DNA of 64,000 nucleotides from Paractinoplanes polyasparticus. Its GTDB lineage: Bacteria > Actinomycetota > Actinomycetes > Mycobacteriales > Micromonosporaceae. A program made the position numbers and the translations under genes. The stretch is taken from assembly GCF_019710575.1 (NCBI RefSeq), contig NZ_JAHWFK010000019.1:1-64000 (forward strand). Reading direction: 5' to 3'. Shown here piece after piece: positions 16,540-24,479 of this stretch (positions are counted from its first letter, which is position 1; each line of letters opens with the position of its first letter). Under the pieces are notes generated by a model, which was not told where the DNA came from, ran no database searches, and worked only from the letters and a program-made list of their open reading frames with translations.

Positions 16540-17376
16540 TTGAACATCTTCGAAGCGGTGCTGCTCGGCGCCGTTGAGGGCTTCACCGAGTTCCTGCCCG
16601 TGTCGAGCACCGGCCACCTGACGATTCTCGAGAAGCTGCTGGGGTACCGGATCGACGATCCGGCGATCACGGCGTTCACGGTGATCATCCAGTCGGGCGC
16701 GGTGCTGGCGACGATCATTTTCCTGCGCAAGGACATCGCGCGGGTGGTGCCGGCGTTCCTGGCCGGGATGTTCAACAAGGCGAAGCGGGACAACGCGGAT
16801 TTCCGGTTCGGGTGGGCGGTGCTGCTGGGCGCCATCCCGATCGTGATCGTGGCCCTGTTGTTCAAGGATCAGGTGGAGACGACGCTGCGCAGCCTGTGGT
16901 TCGTGGCGGGGGCGCTGATCCTGTGGTCCGGGGTGATGGCGTTCGCTGATCACGCGGCCACCCAGGTGCGTCACGAGGAGGACGTGACCTGGAAGGATTC
17001 GCTGATCATCGGCCTGGTGCAGTGCATGGCGCTGATTCCGGGCGTGTCCCGGTCGGGGGCGACGATGTCGGCCGGTCTGCTGCGTGACTTCGACCGGGTG
17101 ACGGTGACGAAGCTGTCGTTCTTCCTGTCGATCCCGGCGCTGCTGGGCGCGTCGATCCTGCAGGGTTACGAGGAGGCCGGCAACATCTCGGCCGGGGTGG
17201 GCTGGACGAACACGCTGATCGCGACGGCCGTGAGTTTCGTGGTGGCCTACTTCTCGGTGAACTGGCTGCTGCGGTTCGTGTCGCGGCACTCGTACAGCGT
17301 TTTCATCTACTACCGGGTGGCGCTGGGCGTGATCCTGATGGTGCTGCTGGCGACGAACACGATCGAGCCGAAGTGA
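16540..17376 (+). CDS. uppP: Undecaprenyl-diphosphatase
   Basis: This BacA/UppP integral membrane enzyme recycles undecaprenyl pyrophosphate to the monophosphate carrier for cell-wall synthesis. It confers bacitracin tolerance when abundant. The two active-site motifs are EGFTEFLPVSSTGHL (residues 13-27) and 'PGVSRSGATM' with its conserved Ser-Arg. Hydrophobic segments match the 8-helix fold and 278 residues is standard length. TTG at 16540 is the only start placing the first motif correctly. It overlaps the next gene by four bases (GTGA). Confidence 0.96.
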   Translation: MNIFEAVLLGAVEGFTEFLPVSSTGHLTILEKLLGYRIDDPAITAFTVIIQSGAVLATIIFLRKDIARVVPAFLAGMFNKAKRDNADFRFGWAVLLGAIPIVIVALLFKDQVETTLRSLWFVAGALILWSGVMAFADHAATQVRHEEDVTWKDSLIIGLVQCMALIPGVSRSGATMSAGLLRDFDRVTVTKLSFFLSIPALLGASILQGYEEAGNISAGVGWTNTLIATAVSFVVAYFSVNWLLRFVSRHSYSVFIYYRVALGVILMVLLATNTIEPK

Positions 17377-18302
17377 CCCCGGCGGCGCAGCGGGCTCTGG
17401 CGTACGTGCGGGAGTTGTTTCCCGAGGCGGGCCCGGAGCTCGGTGCGCCGATCACGGTGAATTTCCACCCGGACAGGTTGCTGGCCGACGGGCGTACGGT
17501 CGCCGAGCACCTGGCGGCCGACGGCGTGTACCGCTCGCAGTTCGAGACGCGCATCTCCAACGGCGGTCTGACCGCGTACGCGGGTGGTGACCGTGACGTC
17601 TGGGAGCAGCGCATGTTCCCCGGTGTGTACGAGGGTGACGTGGGCCGTCCCGTCTACGGCGCCCTGAACCTGGCCGGTTATCCGGACGGGGCGTCCCCGC
17701 GGTTCGGCAGCTGCCATCTGGTGCTGGCTCCGCACGTGGCGCCGAGGGCGACGTTCAGTCACGGTGACAGCTTCACCGAGCCGACGGTGTTCGGCACGTC
17801 GGCCACGTTCGGTGCGGTGTGGGCGGCACTGCTGGACGAGGTGTCCCGCACCGGCAGCGCGCTCAACCTGTCCGCGGCGTCGCCGGCCGAGTGGGTGCGC
17901 GCGCTGGCCGCCGGCCGTTCGGAGCCCGGGCGGGCGATGGACCACTACGTGGAGGCCCAGATCCACGGCGGCGTCACCCTGAGCGAGGATGTCGCGGCCG
18001 TCGTGGCCGACCCTTCCTTCCGCGGTACGCCGGTGGAGGCGCACCTGCGCGCCCTGGGCCCGGAACTGCGGTGGGCACCCGGTTTCGCGCTGCCCGCCGA
18101 TGACTTCCCGGCCGATCTGAAGGGCCCGGAGCTGCCGCCGTTGGCCCGTGCGGTGGCCGACCACTACGACCGCGACGTGCTGGATGCCGCCGTGGTGGGC
18201 CGGGCCACGCATGAGCCACACACGTGGGCGGCGTTCGGGACGCCGCCCGAGGTGCTGCAACTGCTCAAGTACGCGTGGCACATCCTGGTGATGCTCGGTT
18301 AG
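17373..18302 (+). CDS. DUF3626-like protein
   Basis: This is a 309-residue cytosolic protein resembling the DUF3626 family, with 'GGLTAYAGGDRDVWEQRMF', 'RFGSCHLVL' and a C-terminal 'LLKYAWHILVMLG'. Function is unknown. Conserved His and Asp residues (SHGDS, DHYVEAQIHGG) could bind metal. GTG at 17373 overlaps the uppP stop, so it is translationally coupled to the undecaprenyl-phosphate recycling enzyme; a functional link is only inference. The 3' end runs into the operator of the next gene. Confidence 0.72.
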   Translation: MTPAAQRALAYVRELFPEAGPELGAPITVNFHPDRLLADGRTVAEHLAADGVYRSQFETRISNGGLTAYAGGDRDVWEQRMFPGVYEGDVGRPVYGALNLAGYPDGASPRFGSCHLVLAPHVAPRATFSHGDSFTEPTVFGTSATFGAVWAALLDEVSRTGSALNLSAASPAEWVRALAAGRSEPGRAMDHYVEAQIHGGVTLSEDVAAVVADPSFRGTPVEAHLRALGPELRWAPGFALPADDFPADLKGPELPPLARAVADHYDRDVLDAAVVGRATHEPHTWAAFGTPPEVLQLLKYAWHILVMLG

Positions 18303-18304
18303 GA

Positions 18305-18328
18305 ACTGTACCGTCCGGACGGTACAGT
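18305..18328. promoter_or_regulatory. 24-bp perfect palindromic operator
   Basis: The half-site ACTGTACCGTCC is followed directly by its exact reverse complement GGACGGTACAGT. It begins 3 bases after the DUF3626 stop and ends 6 bases before the TetR start. That is the expected place and form for a TetR autorepressor operator, covering the promoter or start region of the TetR/GAP operon. Confidence 0.85.
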
Positions 18329-18334
18329 CGCCGC

Positions 18335-18865
18335 ATGGGCACAGCACGCGAGCGCATTCTGGACGCCGCCGAGGAACTGATCACCGCCGGTCAGGTCCCG
18401 CCCGCGTTGGACGCGGTGGCCGCGGCGGCGGGCGTGAGCAAGGGCGGCCTGCTGTATCACTTCGACAAGCAGTCTTTGCTGCGGGCGTTGGTGACCCGGG
18501 CGGTGCACCGGTTCGACGAGCGGCTGACGGCGGCCGCGACGCAGGGGATGATGGCCGCGGCCTGGTTGCGGTTGTCGGTTCCCGAGCCCGGTGAGCGCAC
18601 GGTGTACCGGGCGATGCTGTCGATGCTGCGGTTGACCACCACCGGCGAGTTCGACCTGCCGGAGGAGGTGGGCGGCGCCGAACAGCGCTGGCAGCAGATG
18701 CTGACCGCCGAGCTGGGCGACCCGGTCCGGGCCCGGCTGGTGCGGCTGGTCGGTGACGGGCTGTTCCTGGCCGCGCTGACCGGCCCGGCGCCGACGTCCG
18801 ACGAGGTGGAACAGCTGCTGCGCCACCTCGGCCTGCGTGCGGCAGCCGACGAGGCGTCGCCGTGA
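18335..18865 (+). CDS. TetR-family regulator of the adjacent GAP protein
   Basis: This is a 176-residue TetR repressor. The helix-turn-helix 'ALDAVAAAAGVSKGGLLYHF' sits at residues 25-44, with the classic YHF end. ATG at 18335 is chosen because the HTH then lies at the normal distance from the N-terminus and directly follows the palindrome; longer upstream frames run through the operator. The stop overlaps the GAP gene start (GTGA). It probably represses itself and the GAP gene through the 24-bp palindrome. Confidence 0.93.
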   Translation: MGTARERILDAAEELITAGQVPPALDAVAAAAGVSKGGLLYHFDKQSLLRALVTRAVHRFDERLTAAATQGMMAAAWLRLSVPEPGERTVYRAMLSMLRLTTTGEFDLPEEVGGAEQRWQQMLTAELGDPVRARLVRLVGDGLFLAALTGPAPTSDEVEQLLRHLGLRAAADEASP

Positions 18866-19527
18866 CCGCGGCGCTGCTGGCCGGTGTCGCCGGCCTGGCC
18901 CTGCTCGACGCGCTGAATCCCGCGACGATCGCCGGTGTGGCCTTGCTGCTGCTCGCGCCGATGGCACACCCGGTCCGGGCGGCGGCCGGTTTCGTCACCG
19001 GCGCCTATCTGACGGTCCTCGCGCTCGGAGCCGTGGTGTACGCCGGCGCTGATATCGCCGCCGACGCCGTCGGCAACGGCCTGGTCTGGCTCCGCCGGAT
19101 CGCGTTCACGGTGGCGGCCGTGGGTCTGGCCGTGGCCGGGCTGCGCCGGCTGCGCGCCCGGATCCGCCCGGCGGTCACCGTGCCGGGCTGGGTCAACCCG
19201 CTCAGCGCCGCCGTGCTCGGACTGATCATGACCGGGGCGGACCTGCCCAACGCCTTTCCCTACTTCATCGCCATCGAACGCATCGTCACCGCCGATGTCG
19301 GCGCCGCCCGCTCACTGGTCATCATCGGCGGGTACGCGCTGGTCTACTGCCTGCCGTGCCTGCTGCTCCTCATCGCCGGCGCCACCCGCGGCGACCGGGT
19401 CCGCCGCCGCCTCGGCGGCCTCTACGAGCGGCTCGGCGCGGAGAAGAAGCAGCCCCGCAGCGTGCCCATCGCAGCGGGTTACCTGGCCGCGGCGGCCGGC
19501 GTGCTCACCGTCGCCGTGCTGGCATGA
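18862..19527 (+). CDS. GAP-family/LysE-like membrane protein
   Basis: This is a 221-residue membrane protein with about six hydrophobic helices, of the GAP (Sap, sulfolipid-addressing-like) group within the LysE superfamily. The N-terminus 'LALLDALNPATIAGVALLLL' carries the family Asp-x-x-Asn-Pro signature, and the middle 'MTGADLPNAFPYFIAIERI' is its second conserved loop. Members act as exporters or in envelope lipid transport. It is co-translated with a TetR repressor, which suggests it is induced by the exported compound. Confidence 0.85.
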   Translation: MTAALLAGVAGLALLDALNPATIAGVALLLLAPMAHPVRAAAGFVTGAYLTVLALGAVVYAGADIAADAVGNGLVWLRRIAFTVAAVGLAVAGLRRLRARIRPAVTVPGWVNPLSAAVLGLIMTGADLPNAFPYFIAIERIVTADVGAARSLVIIGGYALVYCLPCLLLLIAGATRGDRVRRRLGGLYERLGAEKKQPRSVPIAAGYLAAAAGVLTVAVLA

Positions 19528-19545
19528 ATCCGACGGCGGCAGCGG

Positions 19546-19986
19546 TCAGGCGAATTCCGTCGCGAACGCTGTCCTGATGCTGTCGCCGTACTTGTCGCCC
19601 GAGAGCGCCCCCAGGTGCGCCTGTCCCCGCTCGTAGTGCCGCCGGGCGCTGACCTCGTCCCCGAGGCGCCGGTAGCCGACGGCCAGGTTCAGATGCAGGG
19701 ACGGCAGCAGGGCGTTCCGCCCGCCCGGATTGCCGCGCTCGAGAGCACGCTGGTCGGTCAGCTCGTCGAAGAAGGCGAGCGCCCGCAGGTCCCAGGCCAG
19801 CTCGTCCTCGGGGTTGTCCTGCACATCGGCCAGCGAATGGGCGAGGAAGACCTTGAGGTACGCGTCGTTGCCGCCCTCGACCTCGGCGAAGAGGGCCTCC
19901 ATGAGCGCCTTCGCCTCCGACCGGCGGCCCTGCTCGCGCAGGGCCATCCCCTCGCGGATGGTCGCGTAGGCGGGTGTTTCGTCCAT
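19546..19986 (-). CDS. TPR-like hypothetical protein
   Basis: This is a 146-residue soluble protein whose helices have tetratricopeptide-like spacing: 'AYATIREGMALREQGRRSEA' near the N-terminus and 'LHLNLAVGYRRLGDEVSARR' near the C-terminus. No enzymatic motif is seen. It begins one base after the LPXTG gene stop, so both lie on one transcript. A scaffold role is possible but unproven. Confidence 0.75.
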   Translation of the reverse strand: MDETPAYATIREGMALREQGRRSEAKALMEALFAEVEGGNDAYLKVFLAHSLADVQDNPEDELAWDLRALAFFDELTDQRALERGNPGGRNALLPSLHLNLAVGYRRLGDEVSARRHYERGQAHLGALSGDKYGDSIRTAFATEFA

Positions 19987-19987
19987 G

Positions 19988-21160
19988 TCAGGCAGTGAAC
20001 CGGGTGCGGCGGCGACGGCTCAAGGCGAACGCCAGCACGCCGGCGGCCAGCAGCACCCCGCCGGCGGCGCCGGCCAGCACGGTGTTGGCGCCGGTGATCG
20101 GCAGGCCACCGCCTTGGCCGGGGGCCGGCGTGGGCGCGCCGATGTCGTCGCCGGGCCGGCCGGGCGGGGTCTCCACCGGCGCGGTGGGCGACGAGGTCGG
20201 TGTGCCCGGGCCTTCGGCGCCGCCTTCGACCTGCACCAGCATGTCGGCGGTGGAGGTCCACGGCATGCCGGCGGTCGGGGGTGCGGTGGGGGTGCCGCAG
20301 CAGTCGTCCTGCGGGGGCGTCGTCAGTTTCAGCGCCGGCCGTCCGGGCCTGGCCTCGGCGCCGGGGATCAGGACCCGGGCCACGTTGTCGGCGCTGCTGC
20401 CGGCCCACCAGGTGGTGCGGGCCAGGTACTGGCCGTTGCGGGCGTCGTCGTCGACCTTCAGGGCGCGCTCGGACAGCTGCTGGTACGGGATCGAGCTGAG
20501 TACGGCGTCGCGCAGCTCGCACACCACGGTGCCGCCGGCCAGGGGCCAGCAGTTCTCGTAGTCGAGCAGCCAGCGCAGGGCTGCCGGGTCGGCGTCGAAA
20601 CGCACCACGGCCCGGCGGACCGCTGCGGGCCCGGCGTTGGAGATCTGGATCGGCGCTTCGAGCAGGGAGCCGGGCTTCTCGGTGCTGCGGTCGCGCCATC
20701 GGACGATCAGGCGGACCTCGTCGACGGTGACCGTCGGCGTGGTGACCAGCGTGCCCAGCCCGTCACCGGTGACGGTGATCTTCAGTTTGCCGGACCGGCC
20801 CGCGGCGACGCCCTCGGTGGCCTGCAGGAGAAGCTGCGGCAGGGCGTACCCGTCGGCCGCGTCGAGCGTGCCCACCTCGCAGGCGACGGGCCGGCCGGTG
20901 GTGCCGCAGACGTTGGGCACGGCGACCGTGCCGAGACCCTCGATCCCGGTCGCGTCCAGGATGATCCGCACGTTGGTGATCTTTTTCGGCTTCACGTGGC
21001 CGGCGCGCAGCACGATGGGCAGGTAGGCGCCCGTGGTCGAGAACCCGAGGTCGGGTGCGGACAGACCGTATCCGGCTACCGGAGCGGCGGCCTGGGCCGG
21101 TGCCGGGACGAGGGCGACGGTGGCGGCGACGGCGGCCGCGGCGCTGATCAGGCGAAGCAC
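19988..21160 (-). CDS. Secreted LPXTG-anchored surface protein
   Basis: This is a 390-residue exported protein. The signal peptide covers residues 1-25, with cleavage expected after APAQA. The body has repeated beta-rich segments typical of extracellular adhesion or DUF11-like domains. A Pro/Thr/Gly-rich wall-spanning region precedes the sortase signal LPITG, a hydrophobic helix and the basic tail 'RRRRTRF'. It should be covalently attached to peptidoglycan by a sortase, which is not encoded nearby. GTG start at 21160. Confidence 0.85.
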   Translation of the reverse strand: MLRLISAAAAVAATVALVPAPAQAAAPVAGYGLSAPDLGFSTTGAYLPIVLRAGHVKPKKITNVRIILDATGIEGLGTVAVPNVCGTTGRPVACEVGTLDAADGYALPQLLLQATEGVAAGRSGKLKITVTGDGLGTLVTTPTVTVDEVRLIVRWRDRSTEKPGSLLEAPIQISNAGPAAVRRAVVRFDADPAALRWLLDYENCWPLAGGTVVCELRDAVLSSIPYQQLSERALKVDDDARNGQYLARTTWWAGSSADNVARVLIPGAEARPGRPALKLTTPPQDDCCGTPTAPPTAGMPWTSTADMLVQVEGGAEGPGTPTSSPTAPVETPPGRPGDDIGAPTPAPGQGGGLPITGANTVLAGAAGGVLLAAGVLAFALSRRRRTRFTA

Positions 21161-21231
21161 GCGCGGCAGCGTATCGATGACCGGCTACTCCCGGCCATCG
21201 CCCGTTAGGGTGATCATCTAGCGTGGGCGGC

Positions 21232-21741
21232 ATGCCAGTTCCCGAGTACGTGACGCGGATGCGCCAGCACATCGGACACGACCTGCTCCTGCTGCCCGGC
21301 GCCGGCGCCGTGGTCCGCGACGAGCAGGGCCGCATCCTGCTGCTCAAGCGCTCCGACAACGGTCAGTGGTCGCTCCCGGCCGGCATGATCGAACCGGGCG
21401 AACAGCCGGCCGAGGCGATTCTGCGCGAGATCACCGAGGAGACCGGGATCGTCGCCGAGATCGAACGCCTGGCCGGCGTGGCCGTGCACGAGACCGAGTA
21501 CCCCAACGGCGACCGGTGCTCGTATCTGGCCGTGTGGTTCCGCTGCCGGGCGGTCGGTGGCGAGGCCCGGCCCGACGGTGACGAGTCCCTGGATGTGGGC
21601 TGGTTCGCCCCGTACGAGCTGCCCCCGGTGGGCGGGCTGACCAGGCTGCGCATCCGCACGACCGCCGACCCGGACGCCCCGGCCTGGTACGCCGAGCCCG
21701 GCGACAAGCACGAGGAGTTCGGCGGTACTCACGGACTCTGA
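21232..21741 (+). CDS. Nudix hydrolase
   Basis: The complete Nudix box GX5EX7REUXEEXGU is visible as 'GMIEPGEQPAEAILREITEE' followed by TGI, binding Mg2+ and cleaving a nucleoside diphosphate linked to another moiety. The protein has about 169 residues with no accessory domain, like ADP-ribose pyrophosphatase or MutT-like proteins. The ATG at 21232 is preferred over an in-frame GTG at 21223. It is divergent from the LPXTG gene. The exact substrate is not predictable. Confidence 0.93.
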   Translation: MPVPEYVTRMRQHIGHDLLLLPGAGAVVRDEQGRILLLKRSDNGQWSLPAGMIEPGEQPAEAILREITEETGIVAEIERLAGVAVHETEYPNGDRCSYLAVWFRCRAVGGEARPDGDESLDVGWFAPYELPPVGGLTRLRIRTTADPDAPAWYAEPGDKHEEFGGTHGL

Positions 21742-21809
21742 CGACAGCCGATGAGTTTCCGGAGGTCGCACGGTCTACCCCCAGGAGACCGTCTGCCTGA
21801 AGGAGAGCC

Positions 21810-22169
21810 ATGACTTCGATCCATCCCATCGCCGGCACACCCGACCTGCCCCGGCTGCGCGCCTTCTACGAGACGGTGCTCGGAGCCACGCAGACCCTGC
21901 GCGTGCCCGAGGAGGGCGACGAGTTCTACGTCGAGCTGCGGATCGGCACGAGCACGCTCGGCATCGTGCAGGAGGAGAAGACCGAGATCGGCGCCCCGGT
22001 GCGGATCATCCTCAGCGCCGACGTCGAGGACGTCGACGCGCTGCTGCCCACGGTCGAGTCGGCCGGTGGCACGGTACCGGGACAGCCCCACGACATGCCG
22101 TGGGGCCAGCGGGTCGCCCACGTCCACGACCCCGACGGCAACATGCTCAACCTGACCCGGTGGCTCTGA
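21810..22169 (+). CDS. VOC-family (glyoxalase-like) protein
   Basis: This is a 119-residue single-domain VOC protein. The start 'IAGTPDLPRLRAFYETVLGA' and end 'VAHVHDPDGNMLNLTRW' are the usual paired beta-alpha-beta-beta-beta landmarks. ATG at 21810 has GAAGGAGAG just upstream. Probably dimeric; may be a lyase, dioxygenase or binding protein. No functional clue comes from the neighbours. Confidence 0.87.
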   Translation: MTSIHPIAGTPDLPRLRAFYETVLGATQTLRVPEEGDEFYVELRIGTSTLGIVQEEKTEIGAPVRIILSADVEDVDALLPTVESAGGTVPGQPHDMPWGQRVAHVHDPDGNMLNLTRWL

Positions 22170-22176
22170 GACGCGG

Positions 22177-22533
22177 CTACAGGCCCAGGGCCGCCCGCAC
22201 CAGCGCCAGCGCTGTCTCGGGCGGCACGCCCAGGCCGGCCACCTTCTCGGCGTACGCCTGGGCGGCCTTCTGAGCCTGGGCCGAGGTGCCCGCGGCGCGG
22301 GCGGTGACGACCGTGCCGAGCCGGCCCCGTGTCTCCACGAGGCCGGCCAGTTCGAGTTCCCGGTACGCCCGTGCCACCGTGTTCGCCGCCAGGCCCAGTT
22401 CCGCGGCCAAGGCTCGTACGGGAGGAAGCTTTTCCCCCGCGGCGAGGTCGCCGGACGCGGCGAGAGCGGCGATGCGCAACCGCACCTGCTCGTACGGTGG
22501 GGTGGCCGAGCCGGCGTCGATGGTGATGTCCAT
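22177..22533 (-). CDS. GntR-family regulator, YtrA type
   Basis: This is a 118-residue short GntR protein: an N-terminal winged helix ('PYEQVRLRIAALAASGDLAA', then 'LPPVRALAAELGLAANTVAR') with only a small C-terminal helical tail, as in the YtrA subfamily. Its ATG (22533) overlaps the stop of the MFS gene by one base (TGATG), so they are one operon. YtrA-type repressors usually control the transporter they are encoded with. Confidence 0.92.
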   Translation of the reverse strand: MDITIDAGSATPPYEQVRLRIAALAASGDLAAGEKLPPVRALAAELGLAANTVARAYRELELAGLVETRGRLGTVVTARAAGTSAQAQKAAQAYAEKVAGLGVPPETALALVRAALGL

Positions 22534-23909
22534 CAGAGCAGTCTGGGGGGTGTGTTGCCGACGGCGGTGATGGCGCGGCGGATCGGCACGAAGGCCAGCA
22601 GGACGCCGCCGACCACGAAGAACACGATCAGCGAGATGATGCCGAGCCGGTAGCTGTTGGTGAGCTGGAAGATCAGGCCGAACAGCAGCGGGCCGAGCCA
22701 GCTGGTGCCCTTGTCGCTGATCTCGTAGAAGCCGTAGTACTCGCCCTCCTTGCCCTGGGGGATGAGCTGGGAGAACAGGCTGCGGCTGAGCGCCTGGCTG
22801 CCGCCCAGGACGATGCCGATGCCCGCGCCGAGCAGCATGAACGGCAGGGGTTCGCCGGCCGGCAGCCAGTACGCGGCGACGATGACGACCAGCCACAGGG
22901 CCAGGCTGAGCAGCACCGTCTTGCGGGCGCCGATGCGGGCGGCCAGAGCGCCCAGGGCCAGCGCGCCGCCGAAGGCCAGGAACTGCACGATCAGGATGGT
23001 GACGATCAGGGTGGACTGCTCGAGATCGAGCTCCTCGCTGCCGAACTGGGCGGCCAGGGCGATGACGGTCTGGATGCCGTCGTTGTAGATCAGATAGGCG
23101 AGCAGGAAGAACAACGTCAACGGGTACGCCTTGAGGCTGCGCAGCGTGTGGCCGAGCTGCTTGAAGCCGTCGGTGAGCAGGTTGCCGCGGGTCGTGGCGG
23201 CCCCGGCGGCCGGGTGTTCCTTGAGCCAGCGCAGCGGGATGAGCGTGAAGACGGCCCACCACACACCGGCGCTGACGATGCAGAACCGGGCGATGTCCAG
23301 GGTGCGCTGGTCGTCGCCGTCGACCGACAGCAGCATCACGGCGATCAGGTTGGCCAGCAGCAGCAGACCTCCGCCCAGGTAGCCCAGCGCCCACCCGCGG
23401 GACGACACCTTGTCCCGGTCGTCGGGGGCGGCCAGTTGCGGCAGGAACGAGTTGTAGACGACCACGGCCGCGCCGAACGCGATGTTGGCGATCAGGAACA
23501 GCAACCCGCCGAGCAGGTAGCGGTCGCCGGTCACGAACACCATGGCGATGGTGGCGCCGGCGCCGAGGAACGCGGCCCCGGCCAGCAGCGGCTTCTTGCG
23601 CGGGGCGCGGTCGGCGATGGCCCCCATGATGGGCAGGACGAACACGGTGAGCAGGACCGACAGCGACACGACGTACGGGTAGAAGGAGCCGGCGGCGACG
23701 GTGATCCCGAACGGGTGGACCCGGCCGGTGCAGTCGTCGGTGCCCAGCGGGCAGCCGGCGGCGATCTCGGTGACCGTGGTCAGGAACGGGCCGAGGAAGA
23801 CGGTCAGGACGGTCGTCGAGAAGGCCGAGTTGGCCCAGTCGTAGAAGTACCAGCCGGTGCGTTCCCGGCGTGCGGTCGCCGGGGTCAGGTCGGTGCCGGG
23901 TGCGGCCAT
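22533..23909 (-). CDS. MFS transporter, UMF1/Atg22-like
   Basis: This is a 458-residue membrane protein with about 12 helices. The start 'RTGWYFYDWANSAFSTTVLT' is the hallmark of the UMF1 (Vps22/Atg22-like) MFS group, and 'QALSRSLFSQLIPQGKEGEY' is its conserved loop. Members are thought to export amino acids or metabolites; the substrate here is unknown. It is first in an operon with a GntR regulator. Confidence 0.92.
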   Translation of the reverse strand: MAAPGTDLTPATARRERTGWYFYDWANSAFSTTVLTVFLGPFLTTVTEIAAGCPLGTDDCTGRVHPFGITVAAGSFYPYVVSLSVLLTVFVLPIMGAIADRAPRKKPLLAGAAFLGAGATIAMVFVTGDRYLLGGLLFLIANIAFGAAVVVYNSFLPQLAAPDDRDKVSSRGWALGYLGGGLLLLANLIAVMLLSVDGDDQRTLDIARFCIVSAGVWWAVFTLIPLRWLKEHPAAGAATTRGNLLTDGFKQLGHTLRSLKAYPLTLFFLLAYLIYNDGIQTVIALAAQFGSEELDLEQSTLIVTILIVQFLAFGGALALGALAARIGARKTVLLSLALWLVVIVAAYWLPAGEPLPFMLLGAGIGIVLGGSQALSRSLFSQLIPQGKEGEYYGFYEISDKGTSWLGPLLFGLIFQLTNSYRLGIISLIVFFVVGGVLLAFVPIRRAITAVGNTPPRLL

Positions 23910-23987
23910 GTGTTTCGGCTCCAGAAGTCGATCGTTGGCGCCGAAACTATGTCACCTGGGTGCGGGCGAAGGGGAGAGGCCGCGTAC

Positions 23988-24479
23988 TCAGTTTTCGCTC
24001 CACCACTTCGCGAGGGAGCTCGTGGCCGGGTCGTCGGACTCGGCGAGTGCGGCCCACGGGTCCTGCGCCGGGGGAAGGTCGACGCCGGCGTACTCGGCGA
24101 GCTCCTCCGGGCGTACGGGATCGGGGGTCTCGGCCAGGGCGGCGGCGGGCACGACACCGAGGCTGCCGGTGTCGATCCACGGGAACCCGTCGACCGGTTC
24201 CGGCAGCTCACCGACGTCGACTGCCGGCGGGAACACGTCGACCGGGTCCTCGGTGACCGCGGCCGCGTCGGTCAGCGCCGCGTGGTCCTCGACGAGCGGT
24301 TCGGAGTACGACACCTCGTCGTGGTGCTCGACGGGCGGAGCGGCCGCGCCGTGATCGTCGTCCGCGTCGTACAGCTCGTGATGATCGTCGAACGGGGGCG
24401 GTTCGTAGTGGTCGGCGTGCGGCTCCTCGAAAGACGGGAAGTCGTCGGGGTCGCCGAAGTCGTGATGATGGTCGGTCAT
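23988..24479 (-). CDS. Acidic His/Asp-rich protein of the dynamin operon
   Basis: This is a 163-residue protein with no recognised domain. Residues 1-60 are dominated by His, Asp, Glu and Pro (for example DHHHDFGDPDDFPSF), which may chelate metal or be disordered. The C-terminus ends in 'DPATSSLAKWWSEN', a short amphipathic tail. ATG at 24479 overlaps the stop of the second dynamin gene (ATGA), so it is the third product of that operon. A partner or adaptor role for the GTPases is inference only. Confidence 0.75.
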   Translation of the reverse strand: MTDHHHDFGDPDDFPSFEEPHADHYEPPPFDDHHELYDADDDHGAAAPPVEHHDEVSYSEPLVEDHAALTDAAAVTEDPVDVFPPAVDVGELPEPVDGFPWIDTGSLGVVPAAALAETPDPVRPEELAEYAGVDLPPAQDPWAALAESDDPATSSLAKWWSEN

